A stretch of 35,844 bases of DNA from a bacterium. Lineage in GTDB: Bacteria; CSSED10-310; JAJRTK01. A program made the position numbers and the translations under genes. Positions 16,414 to 26,119 of this stretch are shown here, piece after piece (position 1 is the first letter of the stretch; every line of letters begins with the position of its first letter). The stretch covers positions 1 to 35,844 of the forward strand of contig JAJRTK010000086.1 of the NCBI GenBank assembly GCA_024278345.1, given 5' to 3'. The notes under the pieces are model-generated. The model saw nothing but the letters and a program-made list of their open reading frames with translations, did not search any database and was not told where the DNA came from.

Positions 16414-17319
16414 ATGACTTTGGCTACCAAGTTCACTTCCCGGTTGAATGTGTGTGCTGCCGCGGCCTTGTTTTCTACAGGGGGAGCCGCCATCAAGAGC
16501 TGTGGTCTCACGGCCTGGCAGGTTGCGGGCTTTCGCTCCGCCATCGCCGCGGTTGCGCTCCTTTTGCTGTTACCGGCCTCAAGGCTCTGGTCGTGGCGGC
16601 GAGCATTGGTGGGGACGGCCTATGCGGCCACCATGATTCTCTTCGTGCTCGGCAATCGTTTGACCACCGCGGCGAACACCATTTTCTTGCAATCGACAGC
16701 GCCTCTTTATGTTCTTCTACTGGGTCCGTGGTTGCTTCGAGAAAAGATCCAGCGGCGGGATCTATTCTTCCTTCTGGCACTCGCCGCGGGTTTTGGCCTC
16801 TTCTTCGTGGGAGTTGAACCGCCGAGGAAAACGGCGCCAAACCCGGAGGCGGGCAACTTCCTGGCGGCCTTGGCCGGGTTTTGCTGGGCCCTGACGCTGG
16901 TAGGACTCAGATGGGTGGAACGTAGGGAAAGTGTGGACGCCGGGGGGGGAGCTTCCGCCGTGGCCATAGGGAATCTCATGGCATTTGCCGTGTCGATTCC
17001 CCAGCTATTCCCCGTCCCATCGGTCAACGCCGTAGATTGGCTTGTTGTTGGATACTTGGGGATCGTGCAGATCGGTCTCGCCTACCTTTTTCTGACGCGG
17101 GGGCTTCAACGAGTCCCGGCGTTTGAAGCCTCCCTCTTGCTGTTGATCGAGCCAGTCCTCAACCCTATCTGGGCTTGGCTGATCCAGTCAGAGGTACCGA
17201 GTTACTGGGCCGTGGCAGGGGGGCTCATCATCATCGTTTCCACCGGCGCGAAGACAGCCGTGGACGCACGATTGTCTCGCCCGCGCCTTCATGAAGGGAA
17301 AGCATCGTTCAAACCGTGA
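16414..17319 (+). CDS. EamA-family (DMT) transporter
   Basis: 301-residue inner-membrane protein with about ten hydrophobic helices in two EamA repeats, the architecture of drug/metabolite transporters. LTTAANTIFLQSTAPLYVLL in the first half and LGIVQIGLAYLFLTRGLQRV followed by LLLLIEPVLNPIWAWLI in the second half are typical of the family. The substrate cannot be predicted. The ATG at 16414 directly abuts GGAAGGG, so the in-frame TTG two codons later (16420) is an equally good start; upstream in-frame starts give a hydrophilic extension not typical of the family. Its stop lies inside the last codons of tadB on the other strand, and a terminator overlaps both. Confidence 0.88.
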   Translation: MTLATKFTSRLNVCAAAALFSTGGAAIKSCGLTAWQVAGFRSAIAAVALLLLLPASRLWSWRRALVGTAYAATMILFVLGNRLTTAANTIFLQSTAPLYVLLLGPWLLREKIQRRDLFFLLALAAGFGLFFVGVEPPRKTAPNPEAGNFLAALAGFCWALTLVGLRWVERRESVDAGGGASAVAIGNLMAFAVSIPQLFPVPSVNAVDWLVVGYLGIVQIGLAYLFLTRGLQRVPAFEASLLLLIEPVLNPIWAWLIQSEVPSYWAVAGGLIIIVSTGAKTAVDARLSRPRLHEGKASFKP

Positions 17320-18190
17320 TGGTGACGGTTTTTTTGATGAAGATGTAGCCAAGGATGTCAAAGACGACAGCCAAAAATATGCAAATCCGACCGATGGTGG
17401 TTGTGAGAAGGGGTCGGACGAGCTGGGGTTGCATAAGTCCCAAGAGGGCGATGAATGCGAAGGGCAAAAAACAGGCGACGATGCCTTGGGTCATGCCAAG
17501 TGCCGTGAGAGACTCGATCTTGCCTTCCACTTTTTTCCGTTCCCGGATCGTATAGGTCACGGTGTCGAAAGTTTCCGGAAGGCTGCCGCCGGTTTCCCGG
17601 AGAGTGAGGATTGCCGTGATGACGATATCGAGATCCTTGATGTGCAGTCGGTTGCTCATGTTCAAGAGAGCATCGTCCAGAACGGCTGACAGCTTCTGTT
17701 CTCGCAGGACCAGCTCGAACTCCTGGGAGATGGGGGGAGACATTTCGGCGACGACGATCTTGAATCCCTGGAGCAGCGACAACCCGGAGCGGAGCGCGTT
17801 GGCCAAAAGAACCAGCGCATCGACAAGCTGCGCTTCAAATTCCCTCTTTCGTTTTTCGATCCGCCGCCGGGCCAGCCATGCCGGGATCTTCCATCCCAGC
17901 CAGCAGCCGAAGACAAGCAAGATGAAGCAGTAAAAGGGGATCGCGAAACCAAGGACGATGGGCAAGAAGAAGCCGAAAGCCACTCCCACAATGAGCATCG
18001 AAAACAAGATTTGAAGCTTGGCTTGGAAAGGGGTGAGGCCCTTGAATTGAAACTCGGCCTGGTCCGTGAGCCATTGAGCGTGTTTTCCAAGGAGACCATC
18101 CTTTTCGTTGGAGAGGGCTCTGTACAGCATGGACCCGGCCGACGTAAAGATAAGGAGCAGTGCGAAGTAGAACGTGACATGGTGAGTCAT
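17309..18190 (-). CDS. tadB: Tad pilus assembly platform protein TadB
   Basis: 293-residue inner-membrane protein of the GspF/T2SSF family, the platform of Tad (Flp) pilus machines. Hydrophobic helices lie near residues 5-20, 60-80, 85-103 and two at the C-terminus (about 235-255, 270-288). The cytoplasmic T2SSF domain has the usual pattern LVDALVLLANALRSGLSLLQ and LRETGGSLPETFDTVTYTIR. The ATG overlaps the TadZ-TadA stop by four bases (ATGA), so translation is coupled to the motor ATPase. A second platform gene, TadC, normally follows but is absent; the next gene is the convergent EamA transporter, which overlaps by 11 bp. Confidence 0.92.
   Translation of the reverse strand: MTHHVTFYFALLLIFTSAGSMLYRALSNEKDGLLGKHAQWLTDQAEFQFKGLTPFQAKLQILFSMLIVGVAFGFFLPIVLGFAIPFYCFILLVFGCWLGWKIPAWLARRRIEKRKREFEAQLVDALVLLANALRSGLSLLQGFKIVVAEMSPPISQEFELVLREQKLSAVLDDALLNMSNRLHIKDLDIVITAILTLRETGGSLPETFDTVTYTIRERKKVEGKIESLTALGMTQGIVACFLPFAFIALLGLMQPQLVRPLLTTTIGRICIFLAVVFDILGYIFIKKTVTITV
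17311..17335 (+). terminator. Rho-independent terminator overlapping two stop codons
   Basis: AAACCGT (17311-17317) pairs with ACGGTTT (17325-17331) around a 7-nt loop, followed by further T residues (seven in a row overall). It terminates the EamA gene and lies over the stop codon of that gene and the last codons of tadB. Confidence 0.72.
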
Positions 18191-20430
18191 GATGAGCTTC
18201 CTGCCGTGAGCAGCCCCATTTCGCTTGGCTGTCCTGTTTCTTGGCGGTACTCCCGAAGAATCCGCAAGTCGGCGCGATCCTTGACCTTGAAGACCGATAG
18301 CGGCAACTGGATCCCCCTGCGGGCAAGTTCGTGAACGAAGGGGGGAACGTAGCCTGTGGGAATGAATCGCCCCACGACACGGCCGTCCGCGGAGGTGCCG
18401 GTTTGCTTGAAGATGAAAATGTCCTTGAGTTGCATTTCCCCCACTCCACCTGGCTGGAGCACGTGAGTCACGTGGGTGATTTTGCGGCTGCCGTCGATGG
18501 AGAACCTAGTGGTCTGGACGATGATGTCGATGGCTGCTCCGATTTGGTCTCGGATGGCTCGACTCGGGAGTTCGAGGCCGGCGAAGAGGACCATCGTTTC
18601 CAGCCGGGAGAGGGAATCGCGGGGACTATTGGCGTGGATGGTGGTCAGGGAGCCGTCGTGGCCCGTATTCATCGCCTGGAGCATGTCGAGGGCCTCACCG
18701 CCTCGGCATTCGCCCACCACAATTCGATCAGGTCGCATGCGAAGAGCATTTCGAACGAGGTCTCGGATGGTGACCTCTCCTTCGCCCTCGATGTTGGAGG
18801 GCCTTGCTTCCAGTCGCCCGACATTCTCCTGAGGCAACTGGAGCTCAGCGGCATCTTCCAGGGTCAAAATCCGCTCGTGGGCCGGAATAAAGGAGGAGAG
18901 AAGGTTGAGAAGAGTCGTCTTTCCCGATCCCGTGCCTCCAGCAATAAGAATGTTCATGCGTCCCACCACTGCAGCCTCGAAGAATTGCGCCATGGATTTG
19001 TTCAGGCTGTCAAAGCGAATGAGATCGTCAATGGTGAAGGGCACTTTTGCAAATTTCCGAATGGTCAACATCGGGCCGTCAATGGAGATGGGCGGAATGA
19101 CCGCATTGACTCGCGATCCGTCCGGCAAACGCGCATCGACGAAGGGAGTCGATTCATCGACTCGCCGGCCCAGCGGGCTGACAATTCGTTCGATCACTCC
19201 CAATAACTGCTTGTTGCTGACGAAAGAAGAGTCGGTCAGCTCGATTCTACCGCCTCTTTCGACGTAGATCCGGGTGGCGCGGTTGACCATGATTTCCGAA
19301 ACTGTCGGATCCGCCAAAAGTTCTTCCAAGGGGCCGAGGCCTAGCGCCTCGTCAAGGATTTCTCGAGCGGTTCGTCTGCGATCCGCTCTGCTAAGGAGAC
19401 CTGCACCTTCCTCGTCCAGGATATCCACGATGGCCCGCAGGGTTTCGTCTCTTACGGCGCGAGCTCGATCCGGATCACCTGCCGTATCAAAATCCATGTG
19501 CCTCAGATCGAGCTTCTCGATGAGGCGGCCATGCACTTTCTCCTTGATGGCGTTGATGGCCAGTTGGCGCTGTTCGTGTTCGCTGATTTGGCCTCGGCCC
19601 GGCTGTTGCCCCCGGTGCCCGGGTGTCTTCGAAGCCGCGGCGGGAATACCAGTCTGTTGCAGAGCAACTTTCCCAAGGAGACCATCGCCCTTACCCTTGG
19701 CCCCAGCGAGCTTGAGAGCCAGTTCCGTGATTTTCCTCGATACCGCGGCCCGAGGCGACGAAGTAACGAGAGGCACTTGATCGCTCATCGACTGAACAAC
19801 GGAACTCGTATCGGACGGAAATGTCGCCATCACCGGTCGGCGGAGGTTCTGCTCGATCATCCGTGGGTCAACGGGGCTCCGACGGGACAAACGGTTTGCC
19901 AGGACGTGAATTCGCTCCCGCGCAAAATGCTGCTCCTGGAGATACCCGATGAGAGATCGCCCCTGGTGAACGGAGAGAAGGGAGGGGCCCATGAGGACAC
20001 AGATGCCGTGGCTTTGGTCCAAAAGCGCCATGAGATGCTCCGACAGGCAAGCACCTCCATCAACGACGATAAAATCGTAGACGGGCGACAAGAGGCGCAG
20101 AATCTGCGACACTTGCTCCCCGCTCAGGGGGAGAGCCTCGCTTTCCAAGAGGGACGCCGCCAGCACTTCGATACCCGACTCGTGCCGTGTCATGTACCCT
20201 CGCAGCAAAGCTGGATCGAGCGTGTCCAGGACGGCGGCCAGGTCAAGCATCGAACGGCAGCTATCAAGGCCCAACATAAAGTTGGCATCACCACCGAAGG
20301 GGGTGTTGAAATCAATGAACAGGACTTTCCGCCCCGTCAGCCTGCGAAGCTCGACGGCGAGGTTCACGGCGATGAAAGTCGCACCCTCGCCGCCCTTGGA
20401 GCCCAGTATCGAAACCACCTGCGCGGCCAT
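18187..20430 (-). CDS. tadA: TadZ-TadA fusion: MinD-like localisation domain joined to Tad motor ATPase
   Basis: 747-residue fusion of two Tad proteins that are normally separate. Residues 1-245 are a TadZ/CpaE-type MinD-like ATPase with the deviant Walker motif KGGEGAT (12-18), [18 protein letters not shown] near 39-56 and [12 protein letters not shown] near 122-133. This family places the machine in the cell. A linker (about 245-285) leads into a full CpaF/TadA secretion ATPase. That part has [20 protein letters not shown] near 361-380, Walker A GGTGSGKT near 498-505, the Asp box [31 protein letters not shown] and [13 protein letters not shown]. The frame is open throughout and ATG 20430 lies 16 bp past the cpaC stop. 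An upstream in-frame start would overlap cpaC. The operon is cpaC-this gene-tadB. Confidence 0.93.
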   Translation of the reverse strand: MAAQVVSILGSKGGEGATFIAVNLAVELRRLTGRKVLFIDFNTPFGGDANFMLGLDSCRSMLDLAAVLDTLDPALLRGYMTRHESGIEVLAASLLESEALPLSGEQVSQILRLLSPVYDFIVVDGGACLSEHLMALLDQSHGICVLMGPSLLSVHQGRSLIGYLQEQHFARERIHVLANRLSRRSPVDPRMIEQNLRRPVMATFPSDTSSVVQSMSDQVPLVTSSPRAAVSRKITELALKLAGAKGKGDGLLGKVALQQTGIPAAASKTPGHRGQQPGRGQISEHEQRQLAINAIKEKVHGRLIEKLDLRHMDFDTAGDPDRARAVRDETLRAIVDILDEEGAGLLSRADRRRTAREILDEALGLGPLEELLADPTVSEIMVNRATRIYVERGGRIELTDSSFVSNKQLLGVIERIVSPLGRRVDESTPFVDARLPDGSRVNAVIPPISIDGPMLTIRKFAKVPFTIDDLIRFDSLNKSMAQFFEAAVVGRMNILIAGGTGSGKTTLLNLLSSFIPAHERILTLEDAAELQLPQENVGRLEARPSNIEGEGEVTIRDLVRNALRMRPDRIVVGECRGGEALDMLQAMNTGHDGSLTTIHANSPRDSLSRLETMVLFAGLELPSRAIRDQIGAAIDIIVQTTRFSIDGSRKITHVTHVLQPGGVGEMQLKDIFIFKQTGTSADGRVVGRFIPTGYVPPFVHELARRGIQLPLSVFKVKDRADLRILREYRQETGQPSEMGLLTAGSSS

Positions 20431-20446
20431 CAGCTTCGTCCGTTGC

Positions 20447-21898
20447 TCAGTTACTGGAAAAATCGACGGAAAATTTCGGTTCCACGCCAATGTCGAACTC
20501 TAGCTTTTCCTTGAGCTTCGCGTCCACTTCAGGGATCCCGTCCATGGGCGTGAGAACCGTCGGCGTCACGAAAATCACGAGTTCAGCCTTGTTGAGATCC
20601 AACCTCTTTGCGCCGAAAAAATGGCGGATGAGTGGGATTTTGCCCAAGAAGGGCCACCCCGAGAAGTTTCGTCGCAGCCGGTTCGACAAGAGCCCTGAAA
20701 GGACCAGGGTCTGATTCTTTCGCAGAATGACCGACGTTTTGACCTCGTCTTTCGAAAAGGCTTGGGCGAAGACTCCTTGTCCCCGGACGACGTCCGAGGG
20801 GAAAACCGCCGCCACTGAAATCTGGACATCGACGTTGTCGTCCTTGTCCACAAGGGGCGACACTTCCACGATGATGCCGAACTCTTTGTATGTCACCGAG
20901 ACGTTGTTGTTGGTGACGACGATGACTGGAACTTCGCCGCCATCCACGACCTCGCGGGCAGTTTCCCCGTTTTTGCAGATGATTCGCGGATTCAGAAGCT
21001 GCTTGCCCGCACCTTCATCCACGAGGATGTTAATGCTGGGCAAAAAATTCTCCAGGATCGCCTCCGACTTCCAATCGAAGTCCTCCGTCTTGCCGTCGGT
21101 CAAGGTGTAACTGCTTTTGCTCTCTCCCAAGGTATTGCCCCAGTCCAGACCCCAGTCCCGAAGATCGGTATACCGAATCGAGACGAACCGAATATCGAAG
21201 TGAACCATCTTGTCGTCCCGGAAAAATCGGCCCTGATCTTTGAGCTCGATGACGTTCACCACCCGATCCGGAGAAAGGCTCCTGGCGATTGATTCGGCGC
21301 GCTCAAGTTGACTTTTCGAGTAGGCGAAGCCCTCGAGGAGAATGCTGTCTTTGAGGACTCGAGCGTGGATTTCCTGCCGCCTAATCGCCTTTTCGATCTC
21401 CTGCGCCAGAAGATCCAGCGCCTCGGGATCCAGGCGAACTTCATTGACCACGACATCACTGACGCCGGATACCTGCTTGGCAACGAACTGGAAGTCCTTT
21501 TCCGAGTAGACGGAGCCCCGGATGAAGATGCGATCCTGCTTGATGAGGATTTCAATTCCCGTAATGTTCTCGAAGAGCTGGGCCAAGTCTTGAGCAAGGC
21601 GGGTCAGGTCGGGAACGACCTGGACCTGATAGGAGTCACGTTTCACGCCTTTGGTGTCAAAAAGGATGAGATTCGTCGTGCCACGCCCCTTGGGCACAAG
21701 AATAATCTGCATCCGATCCTTAGGCACCACAAAGTCGCAAACACCGGGGTCACCGATGGAAGTACGCCCGATCTTGTAGCCCGGACTCATGACGTGATTG
21801 ACGCCTCGAATGAGTGTCAAAGAAGAAGACTGTGCGTGGAGGCTCTGTCCCGCTGACAAGAACAGGCCTACCAGAAGCATCGTCGCCCAACGTTTCAT
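20447..21898 (-). CDS. cpaC: Tad outer-membrane secretin (CpaC/RcpA)
   Basis: 483-residue secretin that forms the outer-membrane channel of Tad pili. The ATG at 21898, after GAGAGG and before MKRWATMLLVGLFLSAG, starts a signal peptide ending at HAQ; an earlier in-frame start would put hydrophilic residues before it. The N-terminal pilus-secretin domain has KIGRTSIGDPGVCDFVVP. BON-like repeats follow (IRGSVYSEKDFQFVAKQVSG and ILLEGFAYSKSQLERAESIA). The C-terminal secretin domain covers about 240-460, with VPVIVVTNNNVSVTYKEFGI, VILRKNQTLVLSGLL and the end motif KIPLIRHFFGAK...ELVIFVTP. It is the first gene of the three-gene Tad operon. Confidence 0.93.
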   Translation of the reverse strand: MKRWATMLLVGLFLSAGQSLHAQSSSLTLIRGVNHVMSPGYKIGRTSIGDPGVCDFVVPKDRMQIILVPKGRGTTNLILFDTKGVKRDSYQVQVVPDLTRLAQDLAQLFENITGIEILIKQDRIFIRGSVYSEKDFQFVAKQVSGVSDVVVNEVRLDPEALDLLAQEIEKAIRRQEIHARVLKDSILLEGFAYSKSQLERAESIARSLSPDRVVNVIELKDQGRFFRDDKMVHFDIRFVSIRYTDLRDWGLDWGNTLGESKSSYTLTDGKTEDFDWKSEAILENFLPSINILVDEGAGKQLLNPRIICKNGETAREVVDGGEVPVIVVTNNNVSVTYKEFGIIVEVSPLVDKDDNVDVQISVAAVFPSDVVRGQGVFAQAFSKDEVKTSVILRKNQTLVLSGLLSNRLRRNFSGWPFLGKIPLIRHFFGAKRLDLNKAELVIFVTPTVLTPMDGIPEVDAKLKEKLEFDIGVEPKFSVDFSSN

Positions 21899-22142
21899 CC
21901 TCTCGCTCTCCTGCATTGGTGACCGCGCAACGAGGGTTTCCGCCAACTCAAGGAATTGGATCCCCTACCGGAATCTTGCTGCAGACCTTCCAAACACATC
22001 CTCGCTTCGGAAGGTGACAGTGGAAGACCCGCAAAGCTTAACAGGAGCTATACTGGTTTTGGCGGCAAAGGTCGACCGTTCTCACGGGACAAGCCCCATC
22101 CAAAAAAACGCTCCAAGGCTCTAAGATCCCCGCGGTAGTGGG

Positions 22143-23468
22143 TTACGCAATCCTCGACCACTTGATGAGGGACTCGGGATCGGTTTCCCACTCCCCGGTC
22201 CAATAAAGCCAAGACTCACGAGCCAGGCTCATTCCCCTCCGGATTCGAATCCGAAGCGGCTCGAGATAGCCGACCTCCTCCAGGCACGCCTGACGTTTTA
22301 GCCCGTTAGCTGCGATTTCAACGAGCTCCGTGGCAAGATCGAGGGCCGTTCCCTTCTCAGTCCGCGCCCTTAGACCGAAAAAACCAACATCCCGCGCGAA
22401 TTGAAGACGCTCCGGGAAACTCTGATCCGCCACCAACTTCCAGGCTTGTTCCAAAGCCCGGTCATCGTACAGCAATCCCTTCCAGAGCGCGGGGAGGGCC
22501 AGGAGCATCTCCGATGGACCCGCATCCGCGCCTCGCACTTCGATGAAGCCCTTGAGGCGCACTTCCGGGAAGACCGTGCTCATGTGGAGCTCAAAATCAT
22601 CCATCGTGGCCTCACCTCTCTCCACCAGCCGGCGGAAACTCTCACCGGAACAGTCGATGAGCTTGCCGTCTCGCACCAGGAAATAGATCGGAACGTCCAA
22701 GAGCCAGTCCGCGTACTCACGGAATCGGAATTCAGGCCGAAAAACGAAATCCAGAAGACCACATCTGTCCGGATCGGTGTCCAGCCACTCCAAATAGCGC
22801 CTGTCCATGGCCGGTTTCCCATCCAGCGGGAGACCGGGAGTGATGGAGCTGTTTGCGAAGAGCGCGGTGACGATGGGGCTCAGGCCCATGGAAATCCTGA
22901 GCTTCCGACAGGCGTCCTCTTCATCCGTATAGTCGAGGTTCGCCTGGACCGTAGCCGTCATCTTCATCATATAGAGGCCCCGGCTGCCCCTTCTGGGCAT
23001 GTAGGATCGCATGATCCGGTACCGCTTCTTGGGCATCCAGGGAATCTCTTCCAGGGGAACAAGAGGGTTGCGGCCCAATGCAAGCCACACGCAATCCAGA
23101 TCTTCAGAGACTTCCCGAAGCTCCGTCAGGTGATTCCGGAGTTCCTCTTCCAGCTCAGGAATCGTCGTTTTTGGCATCCCCGAGAGCTCGAGCTGTCCAC
23201 CTGGTTCCAGCGTAATGAACTTTGTGCCGTCGGCTTCGAGGCCGATGGTCCGACCGTTCTCCAGAGTCCGTTCGTAGCCGCGGAGCCGGTGCAATCGCAG
23301 AAGAATCTCCTCGATTCCCCCCGGACCGTCAAAAGGCAAGCTGGAAAGCGATGAGGGCCGGATTCCAAACTTTTCGTGCTCGAGACCGACCTTCAAGTTG
23401 TCGCGACCTTTGGATTGCGCCCGGAAATAGTCGATGATCTGCTCGACCCGTCGCAAGGAGTGGCTCAT
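22143..23468 (-). CDS. gshA: Glutamate-cysteine ligase
   Basis: 441-residue cytoplasmic enzyme of the GCS2 family, plant/alphaproteobacterial type, which joins glutamate and cysteine to form gamma-glutamylcysteine, the first step of glutathione synthesis. Family patterns include KVGLEHEKFGI near residues 26-36, ITLEPGGQLELSG near 85-97, MKMTATVQANLDYTDEED near 168-185 and EVRLKGFIEVRGADAGP near 301-317. Length agrees with the family (about 450). No gshB is in the window, so the product could instead feed another thiol. AAGGACG precedes the ATG. The gene stands alone between the Tad operon and a TPR gene. Confidence 0.9.
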   Translation of the reverse strand: MSHSLRRVEQIIDYFRAQSKGRDNLKVGLEHEKFGIRPSSLSSLPFDGPGGIEEILLRLHRLRGYERTLENGRTIGLEADGTKFITLEPGGQLELSGMPKTTIPELEEELRNHLTELREVSEDLDCVWLALGRNPLVPLEEIPWMPKKRYRIMRSYMPRRGSRGLYMMKMTATVQANLDYTDEEDACRKLRISMGLSPIVTALFANSSITPGLPLDGKPAMDRRYLEWLDTDPDRCGLLDFVFRPEFRFREYADWLLDVPIYFLVRDGKLIDCSGESFRRLVERGEATMDDFELHMSTVFPEVRLKGFIEVRGADAGPSEMLLALPALWKGLLYDDRALEQAWKLVADQSFPERLQFARDVGFFGLRARTEKGTALDLATELVEIAANGLKRQACLEEVGYLEPLRIRIRRGMSLARESWLYWTGEWETDPESLIKWSRIA

Positions 23469-23620
23469 GGTTCAGATTCGTCCTTTCGTGGGGTCCAGCC
23501 ATCGCCGCCTGGCTAAATCCGGTGCCTGGAGGCGGTGAGGTCCGCCCTCTGAAGGGGGCACCCTTCGCCGTTTTTCACGTGGAAGGACCCCGTGGCATAC
23601 TGCGGATCAAGCAGTGAATG

Positions 23621-24571
23621 TCAATTCCTGTTTTCGGCACCACTCCCGAAACCCGCTCCCGGTTCCCATCTCCAATCGACTGGAGAATCCTCCATCGCCT
23701 GGATCCGCTGGCGCGACAGCTTGGCCCAACGGCTTTTGGGGGCCGTGTCCATGGCCTCTGAGAGGTGGTGAATGGCCTGGTCGCGCCATCCAAGGGATGC
23801 ATAGCATTGGCCCAGGAAATAGTGGTCCGCCGCAACGTGGCTGGACATTGCCTTCTCGGGCCCGGTCAGGGCATACTCGATAGCCTCGATAGCCTCCCCG
23901 GGATCGCCGCCAGACAGGTAGATAGCCGCACCATAAGTGCTATAAAACGCTTTCGTTTCCGGGCAGAGCCCAAGAGCCTGTTTCGCTCGGTGAAGAGCCA
24001 TCGACGCGGCGCCTCCAGACTCGATGCTGAACCAAGCCCAATTGTTCCGAACCAAGGCGAGGAGCGTTTGGTTCAGAGGCTTGTCAAGCCAATCCTCAAG
24101 ACGTTTTGCCGCCTCCGCGGAACATTCCATCTGTCCCAAAAGTTCCGCCTCCAGAAGCAAAAAAGTCACCTTCGCTGTCAGCTCGAGTTTCGAGGCGTCC
24201 ACCTTGGAGATGAGTTCCATAGCCTCTTCTGGCTTCCCGTCCATCCCCAAAAGGGATGCTTCCAGGAGGGGCAGAAATTGCTTTTGCGCCATCTGCAAAT
24301 GGGCCGCATCGACCTTGGCGAAACAGGCTCTAGCCTCGGTTTCCCTGCGGTGGCTGCAGTAGGCCATCGCCTTGTAGAAATGGGCCTCTGAGTGGTTCAT
24401 GCAGGGGAGCCACGAGTCTCCCGATGCTCCATCGCAAATTTCGACAATTGCGTCGAGGTCCGACCGCGCCATCGCCTGGGTCAGGCGGTACGTTACCACG
24501 GCCCGCCGGAAAATTAGCACGAATGGCGGCGCCATCGTGGCAGCCAAACTAATCAGCACGATCTCCAGCAT
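23621..24571 (-). CDS. Membrane-anchored TPR protein
   Basis: 316-residue protein with an N-terminal hydrophobic helix (residues 3-22) and about eight TPR-like helix pairs over the rest (for example HFYKAMAYCSHRRETEARACF, HYFLGQCYASLGWRDQAIHH). The C-terminus is short and polar. TPR scaffolds bind other proteins; the partner is unknown. It is transcribed toward gshA with a gap of 152 bp and is divergent from the secreted protease gene. Confidence 0.82.
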   Translation of the reverse strand: MLEIVLISLAATMAPPFVLIFRRAVVTYRLTQAMARSDLDAIVEICDGASGDSWLPCMNHSEAHFYKAMAYCSHRRETEARACFAKVDAAHLQMAQKQFLPLLEASLLGMDGKPEEAMELISKVDASKLELTAKVTFLLLEAELLGQMECSAEAAKRLEDWLDKPLNQTLLALVRNNWAWFSIESGGAASMALHRAKQALGLCPETKAFYSTYGAAIYLSGGDPGEAIEAIEYALTGPEKAMSSHVAADHYFLGQCYASLGWRDQAIHHLSEAMDTAPKSRWAKLSRQRIQAMEDSPVDWRWEPGAGFGSGAENRN

Positions 24572-24911
24572 CGGTCCCGACTCCCGTTTCCTATTCCCTA
24601 CACTAAATTCTAGTCGTTATTCCCCAAATTCGCCAACCTTGTGGTCCGGCAGCCATAGCCGGTCACAAACTTTCCACAAGAGTAACAAATCGGACACAAT
24701 TGTGGCGGAAAATTTACAAAGTGTGACATGGAATACGCTGTTTTTCCGGGAAATACCACGGAACTTCTGGAAAAGTCCAATCGTGACTGCCAATTACTGG
24801 GCAGCATGGTTTTTGGCACGATAACCGCTGAAACTCCCTATGAGCGTCTGGGGAAGTTCACCCCAATCTGCCCAATGTGGCAACTCGAGTCGTAATTTAG
24901 GAAAGAGTATC
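24572..24911. other. Intergenic region between divergent genes
   Basis: 340 bp, noticeably AT-richer than its surroundings, between the TPR gene and the protease gene. It contains the short palindrome CACAATTGTG near 24696-24705 and several TTTTCCG / CGGAAAA-like runs. No promoter with both boxes could be assigned confidently. Confidence 0.5.
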
Positions 24912-26036
24912 ATGAGAATCAAAGTTCTGGCTTGCGCGCTTCTCCTGTTGGCGGTTCCGGCCCTTGCTCAGGAAAAAATCGGAGATGTAATACCTGGGTT
25001 GGCCGCCGATTCCGCAATGCCCGATACGGTTCAGGCTTCGAACGATGGGTTCCAGAACAGGGAATACGTCATTTACCGGCCAGATGCCGGTTTTGTAAAG
25101 CTACATTTCAGCTCCTTTTCCCTCACGCCCGGTGAAAGCGTGACGGTTCGGGATGGCAACTACGACGCCATCGAGACGTTCGTTGCCGGCGGCCCGGGGG
25201 GAAGCGGTTCCTTTTGGGCCGTTTCCGTAGAGGGGGACACGGCTATTATCGAGTACCGCTCCAAGGGTGGTGGTTCGTTCAAGGTGGACAAGTTGGCCAT
25301 CGGGACGCCTCCGAGGTTCGGTATCGAATCGAGTTGTCCCGGCAGTGGAAATGACTACACGGGTGTTGCCTGTGCCTCCAACCTTTCCGGCCCCGGTTCC
25401 TATCTCACTCCCGATCTCGAGAGCTCCGTTGCCCACGTTCGGTTTGTGAAGAACGGGGGAGTCTACATGTGCACGGGATCGGCTGTCTCTCCCACGGGCC
25501 ACTTCTTGACCAATGAACATTGTTTTTCCGAGCACACCCAGGCCCAGTGCGACAGCTATGAAGTCTACTTCAACTACGAGTCGAGCAATTGTTCCGCGAC
25601 TTCCGGCAGCAAGGGGACCGCTCTCCGTTGTAGCCAGCTCGTGAAATACAATTACGAGCTCGATTACGCTCTCTTCCAGATGGACAGTTATCCGGGGCAG
25701 CACCTGAGCTTGACAGCTCGGGCCCTCACGGCCGGCGAAGATCTTTTCATCATCCAGCACCCGTCGGGCTATCCCAAGAAGGTTTCGGAGGATGCGGTTC
25801 TCGTGCCCCAGATCGATGGGCGGGGTACGGACACGGATCTCAGTTACCAGGCCGACACGGCGGGTGGCAGCTCCGGCTCTCCCGTCTTCGATGCCAACGG
25901 TGAGGTCATCGGGTTGCACCATTTCGGCGGATGCTCTTCCTCGGCGGGGAACCAAGGGGTGAGGATGGAGCTTATTCTGCCAGAGATCGCCAGCATCATC
26001 GGTGCGCCCTCCACGAGGACGGCGGCTATCCGCTAG
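24912..26036 (+). CDS. Secreted trypsin-like serine protease
   Basis: 374-residue exported protease of the chymotrypsin clan (S1), similar in layout to lysyl endopeptidases. The ATG at 24912, after AGGAAAGAG, gives a clean signal peptide cleaved near AQEK. Residues about 25-130 form a beta-rich N-terminal domain that could be CUB-like. The catalytic triad is His203 in LTNEHC, Asp251 in ELDYALFQ and Ser321 in GGSSGSPVF. Eight Cys residues in the catalytic half suggest disulfides and hence extracytoplasmic folding. Whether the N-terminal part is a pro-region removed on activation is unknown. An intrinsic terminator follows. Confidence 0.9.
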   Translation: MRIKVLACALLLLAVPALAQEKIGDVIPGLAADSAMPDTVQASNDGFQNREYVIYRPDAGFVKLHFSSFSLTPGESVTVRDGNYDAIETFVAGGPGGSGSFWAVSVEGDTAIIEYRSKGGGSFKVDKLAIGTPPRFGIESSCPGSGNDYTGVACASNLSGPGSYLTPDLESSVAHVRFVKNGGVYMCTGSAVSPTGHFLTNEHCFSEHTQAQCDSYEVYFNYESSNCSATSGSKGTALRCSQLVKYNYELDYALFQMDSYPGQHLSLTARALTAGEDLFIIQHPSGYPKKVSEDAVLVPQIDGRGTDTDLSYQADTAGGSSGSPVFDANGEVIGLHHFGGCSSSAGNQGVRMELILPEIASIIGAPSTRTAAIR

Positions 26037-26062
26037 GAAGCTTGCGAGCAACGAGAGTCAAG

Positions 26063-26102
26063 GGGCCAACCGGCGCGGATGCGGCGGTTGGCCCGTTTTC
26101 TT
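26063..26102 (+). terminator. Rho-independent terminator of the protease gene
   Basis: GGGCCAACCG (26063-26072) pairs perfectly with CGGTTGGCCC (26085-26094) and is followed by GTTTTCTT. It lies between two convergent genes and serves the plus-strand protease; there is no T-run on the opposite side. Confidence 0.85.
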
Positions 26103-26119
26103 AAAACGAACTCGCGAGC

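Noticed and set aside
22025-22142. Promoter for cpaC with TATAGC as -10
   Set aside because: No acceptable -35 at the right distance; left unannotated.
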